The position numbers and the translations under genes are program-made. Under the pieces are notes generated by a model. It made no database searches, was not told the origin of the DNA, and worked only from the letters and a program-made list of their open reading frames with translations. From positions 62,001-126,000 of the forward strand of contig CALAJQ010000008.1 in assembly GCA_937922785.1 (NCBI GenBank): a DNA stretch of 64,000 bases, written 5' to 3'. Positions 51,129 to 59,289 of this stretch are shown piece by piece; position 1 is the first letter of the stretch; each line of letters starts with the position of its first letter. The stretch comes from an uncultured Acidimicrobiales bacterium (GTDB taxonomy: Bacteria; Actinomycetota; Acidimicrobiia; Acidimicrobiales; SZUA-35).

Positions 51129-52910
51129 ATGACAGACACGCTTGATACCGAGGCGCTTCGAGCCAAGTATGAGGCCGAGCGAGTTAAGCGATTGCGGGGC
51201 GATGGTAACGAGCAGTATGTCGAGCCGGTCGGGCAATTCGCTCACTACTTGGATGACCCTTACGTCGAGGTGGTGGAACGAGAGCCAGTGACCGACGAAG
51301 TCACTGTTGCGTTTGTTGGTGGTGGATTCGCCGGTCTTGTGACGGGTGCTCGGCTGAAAGAAGCAGGAATCGAAGATGTGCGAATCATCGAAAAAGGTGG
51401 CGACTTCGGTGGTACCTGGTATTGGAACCGGTACCCCGGAGCGCAGTGCGACACGGCCGCATTTATCTATATGCCGTTGCTTGAAGAGACGGGTCACATG
51501 CCCAGCCGCAAGTACACCCAAGCGCCGGAGATCCTCGAGCATTGCCAGCGAATTGGCAAGCACTTCGATCTTTACAACAACGCCCTGTTCTCCACCGAGG
51601 TAACCGAGATTCAGTGGGAGGAATCGTCAAAGCGTTGGATCATTCGCACCAATCGCGGTGACGAGATGCGGGCCAAGTTCGTGGCTCAAGGGACCGGTCC
51701 ATTGCACCGCGCCAAGCTTCCGGGGATTCCGGGGATCCAGTCCTTTGGCGGTCACAGCTTTCACACCAGTCGATGGGACTATGACTACACAGGTGGTAGC
51801 CCCTCAGGCGAGCCGATGGCCAATCTGGCCAACAAGCGGGTTGGGATAATTGGCACCGGTGCTACGGCGGTTCAGTGCGTGCCACACCTAGCTGCCACCG
51901 CTGGCGAGCTTTTTGTGTTCCAACGGACGCCATCGTCAATTGACGTTCGTAACAACCAAGACACCGATCCCGAGTGGTTTGCAACGCTTGGGCCCGGGTG
52001 GCAGCAAGAGTGGCTTTGGAATTTCACCACGCTGCAGACGGGCGGGTTCACCGACGAGGACTTGGTCATGGACGGCTGGACCGACATCTCACAACGAATT
52101 CGAGACAAAGCCCTAGAAAACGGTGACTTTAGTGAGGAGGGTTTGGTTCAGGCCTACCACGACTCTGACGATGAAAAGATGGCTGAGATCCGAGCCCGCG
52201 TTGACCAGCTGATCAAAGACCCAGCCACAGCTGAAGCACTTAAGCCGTGGTACCGCCAGCTTTGCAAGCGGCCATGTTTCCACGACGAGTACCTTGATGC
52301 GTTTAACCGTGGCTCGGTGAACCTGATCGACACCGACGGCAAAGGCGTCGAACGAATCGATGAGACCGGTGTCTGGGTTGGCGACCAGCACTATGAACTG
52401 GATTGTCTCATCTACGCGTCTGGGTTCGAGGTGGGCACCTCCTATGAGCGGCGTAGCGGCTTCGATTCGATCGGTCGCGACGGCGTTCGGCTTTCAGAAG
52501 TGTGGGCTGACGGCATGGTCACAAAACACGGAACTCATGTGCATGGCTTTCCGAACCTGTTCATTGTCGGTCCGAACCAAGGCGCCAATTTGATCTCGAA
52601 CGTGCCTCACAACCTGACCGAGCGAGGTGCCACCATCGCTGCGATTCTGCGTCACTCAATTGACGGTGGGTTCGACGAGGTCGAAGTATCAGCTGAGTCT
52701 CAGGATGAGTGGATGAGTTTGCTTGAGGCTGGCGGCCGCTCGTTTGGTAACGACCCGAGCTGCACTCCTGGCTATTACAACAACGAGGGCAAAACTGAGA
52801 CCCGCGGCACGCGGAACTTTCTGGGTTATCCCGACGGGCCTATCGCCTATTTCGACTACATCAAGCAGTGGCGAGAGTCAGGCAAATTCGAAGGTCTCCA
52901 ATTCCGCTAG
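51129..52910 (+). CDS. Baeyer-Villiger-type flavin monooxygenase
   Basis: 593 residues from ATG 51129. First FAD-binding motif VAFVGGGFAGLVTGARLKEA, GGTWYWNRYPGAQCDT, the BVMO fingerprint FGGHSFHTSRW (FxGxxxHxxxW) and the second nucleotide motif VGIIGTGATAVQ for NADPH. Resembles phenylacetone/cyclohexanone monooxygenases (ketone to ester or lactone). Likely used on steroid or terpene ketones. Confidence 0.95.
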   Translation: MTDTLDTEALRAKYEAERVKRLRGDGNEQYVEPVGQFAHYLDDPYVEVVEREPVTDEVTVAFVGGGFAGLVTGARLKEAGIEDVRIIEKGGDFGGTWYWNRYPGAQCDTAAFIYMPLLEETGHMPSRKYTQAPEILEHCQRIGKHFDLYNNALFSTEVTEIQWEESSKRWIIRTNRGDEMRAKFVAQGTGPLHRAKLPGIPGIQSFGGHSFHTSRWDYDYTGGSPSGEPMANLANKRVGIIGTGATAVQCVPHLAATAGELFVFQRTPSSIDVRNNQDTDPEWFATLGPGWQQEWLWNFTTLQTGGFTDEDLVMDGWTDISQRIRDKALENGDFSEEGLVQAYHDSDDEKMAEIRARVDQLIKDPATAEALKPWYRQLCKRPCFHDEYLDAFNRGSVNLIDTDGKGVERIDETGVWVGDQHYELDCLIYASGFEVGTSYERRSGFDSIGRDGVRLSEVWADGMVTKHGTHVHGFPNLFIVGPNQGANLISNVPHNLTERGATIAAILRHSIDGGFDEVEVSAESQDEWMSLLEAGGRSFGNDPSCTPGYYNNEGKTETRGTRNFLGYPDGPIAYFDYIKQWRESGKFEGLQFR

Positions 52911-52950
52911 CTATTACCTTGTTTCTGCCGGCACCCAACTGGCGGTGCCT

Positions 52951-53016
52951 GGAACCGCAACAATCGGTTCTGGCGGCGCCCACGACCGTTTCCGGGCCTG
53001 GACACAGCCAGAACGG
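52951..53016. repeat. Palindromic repeat copy between convergent genes
   Basis: Left part GGAACCGCAACAATCGGTTC, then TGGCGGCGCCCACGACCG, is near-identical over 38 bp to 57301-57338. The right arm GGGCCTGGACACAGCCAGAAC folds back on it. Located between the convergent BVMO and SRPBCC genes, so it may also act as a bidirectional terminator. Confidence 0.75.
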
Positions 53017-53021
53017 AAAAG

Positions 53022-53792
53022 TTAGTCGGCTCTAGCGTCTAGCCAGCTTTGCCACTGCGGTTCATCTCGTTCGACGATGGCGCCGCTGTCGGGTCCATAC
53101 AGGTAGGACCAGATTGAAATACTCATGCTGTCGCCCATACTTTCCGCAGCCAAGATGGCTGTGCCGGGCGCTGGCTTTTCTACCAGCAAAGAGATCCGCC
53201 ACTGGGCGGTATCGATGACCGATCCGGCAAGAACTAATCCCTCCGAAGTCTCAATGTCGACGCGGTCACCAACTTCGGGGGTTGCACTAATGCCTAGTTC
53301 CCCGGTGAGCTTTTGCCACGCCGCATCTCGGGGCCCAGGCCATGTTCCAGTGGGCAAGCTGGCCGTGGCCGACTGGCCCATGAAGTGCTCAAGGTGGGCC
53401 TTCAAGTTGCGCATGAACATGATCCAGCCGCCGGTCATAGCGTCATACTGAGCGTCCCAGTCATCGCCGTGCCCGAACCCACTGTTGACTAGCCGAACAA
53501 TGCACGTGCCGCCGTCGCGTGCTTCAACCAGCCATTCGAATGCCATTCCTCCTACGTCTTCGCCCCCATCGAACACGATGCGGTTCGGTGGTTCCCATGC
53601 GGCGACCCGGCCTGGCACTTCCATCTCTGGGCCTGGTCCAAACCTTGCCGTTGCCGCCCCGTCCTGCTTTTCTTCAACGGCGTGAGGCACGTACCACGAG
53701 GTGATACCCGGTCCGGTTGCGATTGCCCGCCAGACCTCTTCCGGTGTTCCTGGCACTTCGATCTCTAGCTCTAACGAGCGATCTTCAGACAT
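53022..53792 (-). CDS. SRPBCC (AHSA1/START-like) protein
   Basis: 256 residues, possibly two barrels. N-terminal AHSA1 pattern VPGTPEEVWRAIATGPGITS, WYVPHAVEE and RIVFDGGEDVGGMAFEWLVE. The C-terminal part (about 170-256) is less clear. Such proteins bind hydrophobic ligands and are often paired with ArsR-type regulators; one lies upstream at 53843-54433. Confidence 0.85.
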   Translation of the reverse strand: MSEDRSLELEIEVPGTPEEVWRAIATGPGITSWYVPHAVEEKQDGAATARFGPGPEMEVPGRVAAWEPPNRIVFDGGEDVGGMAFEWLVEARDGGTCIVRLVNSGFGHGDDWDAQYDAMTGGWIMFMRNLKAHLEHFMGQSATASLPTGTWPGPRDAAWQKLTGELGISATPEVGDRVDIETSEGLVLAGSVIDTAQWRISLLVEKPAPGTAILAAESMGDSMSISIWSYLYGPDSGAIVERDEPQWQSWLDARAD

Positions 53793-53842
53793 GGTTTCAA
53801 GCCTTCCTTTTCGGCAATCGGTTTCTGTTTTGGACTTTGGTG

Positions 53843-54433
53843 TTAGGACTTGGGTGTTGTTGGCATTCGCGGGTGAGCGGCGACGACCAGCCGGTGCCAG
53901 CGCCCCCCGGCTGAGGTTTCGTCGTGGTATCTAGCTGTCAATGTTGTGACGGTCTCGGCAAGCTCGCTGGCGAACGCAGCTCGGTCAGCTGCGTTGGCGA
54001 AGCGAATCTCTGAGTCGATGGTCAAAGTTGCCAAAGGACGATTCGCGGCCCGAGCTCTGCGAGCCAACTCGCCAACCTCACCGAGCATGCGAGCTGCCAC
54101 TGCGACCAAGTAGTGGGCAGACAATCGGTCAATCTTGCTGAGATCTGCGGCGGAGTCGGGAAGTACTTCGGGCGCCAGGACGTATGACCGAGCGGAGGCA
54201 ACCATGACACGTTCGGTCAGACCCCGCCGGGGACGCTCTTCGACTAGCTCAACCAGGCCATGTTCTTCCAGCGTGCGCAAGTGATAGTTGACCTTCTGTC
54301 GGGTCTCTCCGATTGCATCAGCCACAGTTGTGGCCGAGCCTGGGTTTGCCAAGGCAGCTAGGACCTTCGCCCGAACGGGATCCAAAACGGCCAGCGCAAC
54401 AGCCCGGTCGTCTATGACATCGAGGTCCAGCAC
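53843..54433 (-). CDS. ArsR-type helix-turn-helix regulator
   Basis: 196 residues from GTG 54433. The open frame continues upstream, but across an operator palindrome and promoter region, so I reject the longer start. wHTH: VRAKVLAALANPGSATTVAD, AIGETRQKVNYHLRTLEEHG, LVELVEERPRRG. Helical C-terminal domain, possibly ligand-binding. Followed by the SRPBCC gene 50 bp downstream on the same strand. Confidence 0.85.
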   Translation of the reverse strand: MLDLDVIDDRAVALAVLDPVRAKVLAALANPGSATTVADAIGETRQKVNYHLRTLEEHGLVELVEERPRRGLTERVMVASARSYVLAPEVLPDSAADLSKIDRLSAHYLVAVAARMLGEVGELARRARAANRPLATLTIDSEIRFANAADRAAFASELAETVTTLTARYHDETSAGGRWHRLVVAAHPRMPTTPKS

Positions 54434-54445
54434 ACCTGCATTGTC

Positions 54446-54471
54446 GTATTGACAAATGAATTTGTCAATAC
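54446..54471. promoter_or_regulatory. 26-bp perfect palindrome, likely ArsR-type operator
   Basis: GTATTGACAAAT-GA-ATTTGTCAATAC, 12-bp perfect arms, ends 12 bp before the GTG of the ArsR-type gene and contains TTGACA-like hexamers on both strands. Autoregulation is the simplest reading. Confidence 0.82.
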
Positions 54472-54534
54472 AAGCTGGTGCTTCACCCCCTTGGCGTTGG
54501 GGCAATCTGGGTGGAGTGCGGGAACAGCAATTCA

Positions 54535-54563
54535 CAATTGCGGACATAATCTGGCCGCAATTG
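54535..54563. promoter_or_regulatory. Inverted repeat upstream of the WYL regulator
   Basis: CAATTGCGG (54535-54543) and CCGCAATTG (54555-54563), perfect 9-bp arms with an 11-bp spacer that holds CATAAT, a possible -10. 16 bp before the ATG at 54579. Confidence 0.7.
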
Positions 54564-54578
54564 AAGTAATAGTTGGTT

Positions 54579-55535
54579 ATGGCTGACACCGCATCTCGAA
54601 CCTTGCGTTTGCTCGGACTAATGCAACACCACCGCTTCTGGCCTGGTGAAGAGCTGGCCGATCGACTTGAGGTCTCGGCGCGAACGTTACGGCGAGACAT
54701 TGATCGCCTTCGCCAGCTGGGCTATCCGGTGAAGTCAACCCCAGGCCTAGATGGTGGATATCAGCTTGAGCCGGGGGCAACCATGCCGCCACTGTTGCTG
54801 GAAAACGACGAGGCAATCGCTCTTGCAGTCGGGCTCCAGGGCAGCGCCAACGCAGCGGTGTCCGATGTAGCCGAAGCATCGGTTCGGGCCTTGGGCAAGG
54901 TCATGCAGATCCTCCCGCATGCGGTCCGGCGCGAGGTTGATGCAGTTCACACAATGACAATCTCCAGTCCGTCTCCAGCCCACGGACCTGCAATTACCTC
55001 CCATGTGCTAGCCACTGTGGCCCAAGCTTGCCGGGATGAGGTGCGGTTGAGTTTCGGGTACACCGCACGCGACGGGGAGGATTCGGAGCGAAGCATTGAG
55101 CCCTATCGAATTGTCAACATAGGCCGCCGCTTCTACTTGGTCGCCTATGACATGGACCGTGCCGATTGGAGGACGTTTCGGCTGGACCGAATTAGTGAGC
55201 CCGTTCCAGCCCGGAACAGATTCGACCCGCGGCCACTGCCGTCGGATGATCTTGGGGACTACGTGCGGTCGCGAATCGAGCAGCACCTTGCCACCTATCA
55301 GGTCGAAGTATTGATTCACGCATCTATCGACATCGTAAGACCGCGTATTGGCCGTCACGGCGAGCTTGAGCCATCGGGTCCTGATTCATGCCGCCTCTCT
55401 CTGACGACTTATGACTTGGACTGGCCAGCGTTTGCGCTTGCGACTATCGGCGCCCCTTTCGAGATCCTGGAACCGGCAGAGCTGGTTGACGTGATTCGCA
55501 CGTGGGTAACAAGGCTGGATGCTTCTACTAGTTAG
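54579..55535 (+). CDS. YafY-type HTH/WYL-domain regulator
   Basis: 318 residues from ATG 54579. N-terminal HTH_11 (LRLLGLMQHHRFWPGEELAD, RLEVSARTLRRDIDRLRQLG), middle WYL domain (VRLSFGYTARDGEDSERSIE, PYRIVNIGRRFYLVAYD, FRLDRI) and a C-terminal WCX-like extension. WYL domains bind nucleic-acid or nucleotide ligands. Its stop codon lies in a 20-bp tandem duplication. Probably controls itself and/or the exporter genes that follow. Confidence 0.93.
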   Translation: MADTASRTLRLLGLMQHHRFWPGEELADRLEVSARTLRRDIDRLRQLGYPVKSTPGLDGGYQLEPGATMPPLLLENDEAIALAVGLQGSANAAVSDVAEASVRALGKVMQILPHAVRREVDAVHTMTISSPSPAHGPAITSHVLATVAQACRDEVRLSFGYTARDGEDSERSIEPYRIVNIGRRFYLVAYDMDRADWRTFRLDRISEPVPARNRFDPRPLPSDDLGDYVRSRIEQHLATYQVEVLIHASIDIVRPRIGRHGELEPSGPDSCRLSLTTYDLDWPAFALATIGAPFEILEPAELVDVIRTWVTRLDASTS

Positions 55536-55568
55536 ATCACACAGCAAGTAGTTAGATCACACAGCAAG
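55529..55568. repeat. 20-bp exact tandem duplication across a stop codon
   Basis: TAGTTAGATCACACAGCAAG twice in tandem. The first copy contains the TAG stop of the WYL regulator. Confidence 0.88.
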
Positions 55569-55647
55569 AAATCAGACAGCCTCAGTTATCAGGACACAAA
55601 GTGACCGCATTGCCAATCAGTATGAACGAAGACAAACAGGAGACTAG

Positions 55648-56439
55648 ATGAGTGCAATTACTGCAACCGGCCTGAAGAAGACCTATCAGAGCGGGGACGA
55701 ACAAGTTGAAGCCGTACGGGGAGTTGACATTGAGGTTGATCGAGGGGAAGTCTTCGGTTTTCTAGGTCCAAACGGAGCTGGCAAATCTACGACGGTTCGC
55801 ATGCTGACAACCCTGATGACGTTGAGCGGTGGCTCGGCAACGGTCGGGGGAGTTGACGTAACTGCCGATCCCTATGGGGCAAGACGCAAGATCGGAGTCG
55901 CTCTTCAAGAGGCTGGTCTGGATGTTCGCCAAACTGGGCGTGAGATTCTTACTCTTCAGGCTCGGCTCTTTGGCATGACTGCCAGCGAGGCAGCCGATCG
56001 AGCCCAGGAGCTCCTTGAATTGGTTGATCTTTTAGACGCTGGTGACCGCCGTGTGAAGGGTTACTCAGGTGGCATGAAGCGACGCCTAGACCTGGCGTCG
56101 GCCTTGGTGCACCGGCCCGAAGTTCTTTTCTTGGACGAGCCGACCACCGGCCTAGATCCGGCAAGTCGGTTGACGGTGTGGGACGAAGTGAAACGCATCA
56201 ACGCCCTCGGAACAACCGTCTTCCTGACGACCCAGTATCTGGAGGAGGCCGATCAGCTTTGCAACCGTTTGGCCTTCATCGATGACGGTCTAATCATCCG
56301 TGAAGGCACTCCGGCTTCGCTAAAGCAAGAGTTGCGCGAGCGCCGCAACATGACCACTGAACCAACCCTCGATGACGTATTTCTCGACGCAACTGGCCGT
56401 ACCCGTGAGCGGGTAGCGGGCGAAGTAAAGGAAGTCTGA
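55648..56439 (+). CDS. ABC exporter ATPase (DrrA-like)
   Basis: 263 residues. Walker A GFLGPNGAGKSTTVRML, signature GYSGGMKRRLDLASALVH, Walker B LFLDEPTTGLDPASR, H-loop VFLTTQYLEEADQLC. The short C-terminal region with EPTLDDVFLDATGR is typical of daunorubicin-resistance-type exporters. AGGAG precedes the ATG. The permease follows by 2 bp. Confidence 0.95.
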   Translation: MSAITATGLKKTYQSGDEQVEAVRGVDIEVDRGEVFGFLGPNGAGKSTTVRMLTTLMTLSGGSATVGGVDVTADPYGARRKIGVALQEAGLDVRQTGREILTLQARLFGMTASEAADRAQELLELVDLLDAGDRRVKGYSGGMKRRLDLASALVHRPEVLFLDEPTTGLDPASRLTVWDEVKRINALGTTVFLTTQYLEEADQLCNRLAFIDDGLIIREGTPASLKQELRERRNMTTEPTLDDVFLDATGRTRERVAGEVKEV

Positions 56440-56441
56440 CA

Positions 56442-57251
56442 ATGACCACAGCAACTAAACCCCAACTATCAACACCGGCGCCCCAGACCAGCACAATGTC
56501 TGAGTCGTTGATCCTCGGAGGGCGAGCGATTCGCGAAGCGCTTCGCACTCCAGATTCTTTGCTGCCCACCATGTTCATTCCGTTGTTCTTTCTGGTGGTC
56601 AATGTCGGCCAGGCGGCCCGGATCTTCCCATCAGGTGACACGCCATTCTTGGAGGGCCAGAACTACGGCGCCTTCCAGTTGCCGGCCTCACTGTTGCTTG
56701 CGGCATCGTTCGGCAGCGCTGCGTTGTACCTGGTGGAAGAGATCGAAGGTGGTTATTTCGACAAGTTGCGCGCCGCCCCGATCTCGCGGATGTCCCTAAT
56801 ACTTGGGCGTCTCTACGCCGAATTCGTGAAGACGGGCGTTGTTTCCATCGTGATGGTTCTGCTTGCGCTGTTGTTCGGAATACGGATTAAGTCAGGTATT
56901 GCGGGCTTTGTTGTATTGGTCGTGATGGTCGCTATGTGGGCGATGGTCTTCAGCGGGTTCATGCAGTTGATAGCGCTTAAGACACGCAGCGCAGCGGCAA
57001 CCCAAGGGGCAAGCATGATCTTCTTTCCGCTGCTGTTTCTGACGCCAAACTTTGTGCCTCGAGAGCAGCTAACCAGGCCGATGGAGATAGCTGCAACGTT
57101 CAATCCGGTCACCTACGTGATGGAGGCCGCCCGGTCTCTAATTCTTGAAGGCTTTGATGGCCCGGCCTTGACCAAGGGATTTGCGGTTGTTGGACTGAGC
57201 ATGGCTCTGATGTTGTTTCTTAGCGTGCGAATGGTCAATAGCTACGACTAA
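56442..57251 (+). CDS. ABC-2 type exporter permease (DrrB-like)
   Basis: 269 residues with six membrane helices. LLPTMFIPLFFLVVNVGQAA opens the first; AAISRMSLILGRL-type loop (APISRMSLILGRLYAEFVKT) and LTPNFVPREQLTRPMEIAAT, NPVTYVMEAARSL fit the ABC2_membrane family. Forms an exporter for drugs or lipids with the ATPase upstream. Confidence 0.93.
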   Translation: MTTATKPQLSTPAPQTSTMSESLILGGRAIREALRTPDSLLPTMFIPLFFLVVNVGQAARIFPSGDTPFLEGQNYGAFQLPASLLLAASFGSAALYLVEEIEGGYFDKLRAAPISRMSLILGRLYAEFVKTGVVSIVMVLLALLFGIRIKSGIAGFVVLVVMVAMWAMVFSGFMQLIALKTRSAAATQGASMIFFPLLFLTPNFVPREQLTRPMEIAATFNPVTYVMEAARSLILEGFDGPALTKGFAVVGLSMALMLFLSVRMVNSYD

Positions 57252-57408
57252 ACCAACGATCGGTTCTGGCTGTCGCAACAATCGGTTCTGGCTGTGTGGG
57301 AAACCGCAACGATCGGTTCTGGCGGTGCCCACGACCGGATGCGGTCTCGGGCACAGCCAGAACCTGGAATTGTGGTCTTGGGCACAGCCAGAACCTGGAA
57401 TTGTGGGG
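57252..57408. repeat. Nested palindromic repeat array between convergent genes
   Basis: Three left arms (CAACRATCGGTTCTGGC type, at about 57255, 57276 and 57307) are followed by two right arms (GGGCACAGCCAGAACCTGG, at about 57349 and 57380, each followed by AATTGTGG). The inner pair 57313-57334 and 57342-57363 gives a stem of about 22 bp with three mismatches and a short loop. Situated between the exporter permease and a leftward SRPBCC gene. Same family as 52951-53016 and 146-232. Confidence 0.8.
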
Positions 57409-57412
57409 AGGC

Positions 57413-57898
57413 TTAGGCCGTGAGCTCGGCGATGCGGGCTTCCATCTTGTCGATTGCCATGTTCCAGCCTTGGCCACCGGGGGAGTCTGCGGGTACGCCG
57501 ACGTGAGTCATCACCATCTTGGTACTGGTGCCAAGATCGGTAAGTTCAACCACAACGGAAGTCTCCATAGGTGAGCCTGCGGGCATTCCCATTTGCTCGG
57601 CCGTCATCGCGTTGCCATCGGCGTCGCCCATTGACTCGGTGTAAACCAGGCGAGTCTTAGGATCGATCTCTTTGTATTCGCCAATGAAGAACATTTCCAT
57701 TGGTCCGTTCGGCGTATCCATGGCCATGCCGATATGGCGCTTGCCACCAACAGTCACATCCATCTCGGCCTTTGGGATCGAGGCTCCCATTGGTCCGTAC
57801 CAGTTGGCGAAGTGCTCTGCTTCGGTCCACATTGCCCAGATCAGATCGAGTGGTGCTTCGAATGTGCGCTCGATTTGTACGTTCTTCATTTCACTCAT
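57413..57898 (-). CDS. SRPBCC (AHSA1-like) protein
   Basis: 161 residues from ATG 57898 (a second Met three codons later is possible). IERTFEAPLDLIWAMWTEAE, HFANWYGP and VTHVGVPADSPGGQGWNMAI are the AHSA1 hallmarks. Transcribed with the ArsR regulator 4 bp upstream, the classical ArsR/SRPBCC pair. Confidence 0.9.
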   Translation of the reverse strand: MSEMKNVQIERTFEAPLDLIWAMWTEAEHFANWYGPMGASIPKAEMDVTVGGKRHIGMAMDTPNGPMEMFFIGEYKEIDPKTRLVYTESMGDADGNAMTAEQMGMPAGSPMETSVVVELTDLGTSTKMVMTHVGVPADSPGGQGWNMAIDKMEARIAELTA

Positions 57899-57902
57899 TT
57901 TC

Positions 57903-58268
57903 TCATTTTGCTTTCTTGTCTTGGGTGTTTTGTAGTGTCTGGACGTAGTCGTCCAGGCGGTCGAATCGGTCGTCCCAGATGTGGCGATATTGCTCGGTCC
58001 AGCTGGCAACGGTTGCCAACTGCTCGGGCGCAATTGTGCATGGTCGAAACTGTGCTCGTCGGCCCCGAGTGATCAGCCCGGCTTGCTCCAGCACCTTGAT
58101 GTGTTTGGAGATGGCCGGAAGCGTCATGTCAAAAGGCTCGGCAAGATCGTTGACGCTGGCTTCGCCTTCGGCCAGCCGGGCCAGTATTGCCCGTCGGGTC
58201 GAATTGGCCAGTGCAGCGAAAGTCTCGTCGAGTCGGTCTTCGTCGAGTGTTGCGGTAGATGTTGCCAA
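57903..58268 (-). CDS. ArsR-family regulator
   Basis: 121 residues from a TTG that has AGGAGG 8 nt upstream, which decides the start. LANSTRRAILARLAEGEASV, NDLAEPFDMTLPAISKHIKV, LEQAGLITRGRRAQFRPC: the non-metal ArsR subgroup usually paired with SRPBCC proteins. Single Cys at the wing end. Confidence 0.92.
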   Translation of the reverse strand: MATSTATLDEDRLDETFAALANSTRRAILARLAEGEASVNDLAEPFDMTLPAISKHIKVLEQAGLITRGRRAQFRPCTIAPEQLATVASWTEQYRHIWDDRFDRLDDYVQTLQNTQDKKAK

Positions 58269-58421
58269 TTGTCCTGCCTCCTGCCCGTAGTTTCTGGATC
58301 TGACACTTTCTGGAGCCGTAGTTTCCGTATCTGTTAATTAACCTAATTGGAAAGTAATCCGCAAGATCATTCTTGTCAAGAGCCTTTTCGAAGACTCGCA
58401 GCTTCACGCTAACTTGGCCCT

Positions 58422-59273
58422 ATGTCTGCTCAGTCCTCACTTCAGCTGGAACTTGAACCAATTTCGGGTGTGCTTGGCGCCACCGTTCAAGGGGTAGATC
58501 TGGCCAGTGAACTGAGCACCGAAACTGTGGCCGCGATCCGGCAAGCCTTTGTTGAGTATCACGTTCTTTTCTTTCGTGACCAGTCGCTGACCCCCGAACA
58601 ACAGATGAAGTTCGGACGCCTCTTCGGCAAGTTGGACGTCCATCCGTTTGTTCACGGCACAGATGCCCATCCAGAGGTGCTCGACGTACTCACTCTTCCA
58701 GAAGACACCGTCAACTTTGGGGGAGGCTGGCACTGTGATGTGACGTTCCTCGAAGAGCCTGACCTGGGGTCAATCCTTTACGCAATCGAGGTTCCCCCAG
58801 CCGGGGGAGACACCCTCTTCGCCAACCAACACGCAGCGTATGAGGCTTTGAGCGACAAGATGAAATCGATGCTGGAAGGGCTAATCGGGGTGCACTCTGC
58901 TGGCGTCCAGTACAACGACGGCGGCCCCTCAACTCTGTCCAAGGCGATGAAGACAAAGGACGCCGACTTGGCTAGCACTGAGGTGCTGCACCCAGTGGTT
59001 CGGACCCACCCCGAGTCTGGCCGCAAAGGTCTTTACGTCAACCGCGCCTTTACTACGCGCATCAAAGGCTTGCGTCGAAACGAGTCGAACGCATTGCTGC
59101 AGTTCCTGTTTGATCATGCAGTTGAAGAACGTTTCACTTGCCGGTTCCGGTGGCAGGCGGGTTCAGTTGCGATGTGGGACAACCGAAGCGTCCAGCACTA
59201 CGCGCTGCATGACTACACCGGGCATCGCCGCCACATGCGACGCATCACAGTCTGTGGAGACAAGCCGGTCTAG
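58422..59273 (+). CDS. TauD/TfdA-family 2OG-Fe(II) dioxygenase
   Basis: 283 residues. Iron ligands in GGWHCDVTF (HxD) and the distal His in VQHYALHDY; the 2OG-binding Arg in [10 protein letters not shown]. Catalyses hydroxylation/cleavage of substrates such as taurine, alkylsulfates or phenoxyacetates. The substrate is unknown. The SsuABC-like importer at 17.5-21 kb is not adjacent. Confidence 0.94.
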   Translation: MSAQSSLQLELEPISGVLGATVQGVDLASELSTETVAAIRQAFVEYHVLFFRDQSLTPEQQMKFGRLFGKLDVHPFVHGTDAHPEVLDVLTLPEDTVNFGGGWHCDVTFLEEPDLGSILYAIEVPPAGGDTLFANQHAAYEALSDKMKSMLEGLIGVHSAGVQYNDGGPSTLSKAMKTKDADLASTEVLHPVVRTHPESGRKGLYVNRAFTTRIKGLRRNESNALLQFLFDHAVEERFTCRFRWQAGSVAMWDNRSVQHYALHDYTGHRRHMRRITVCGDKPV

Positions 59274-59289
59274 CGGGCCTCAAACTGAT

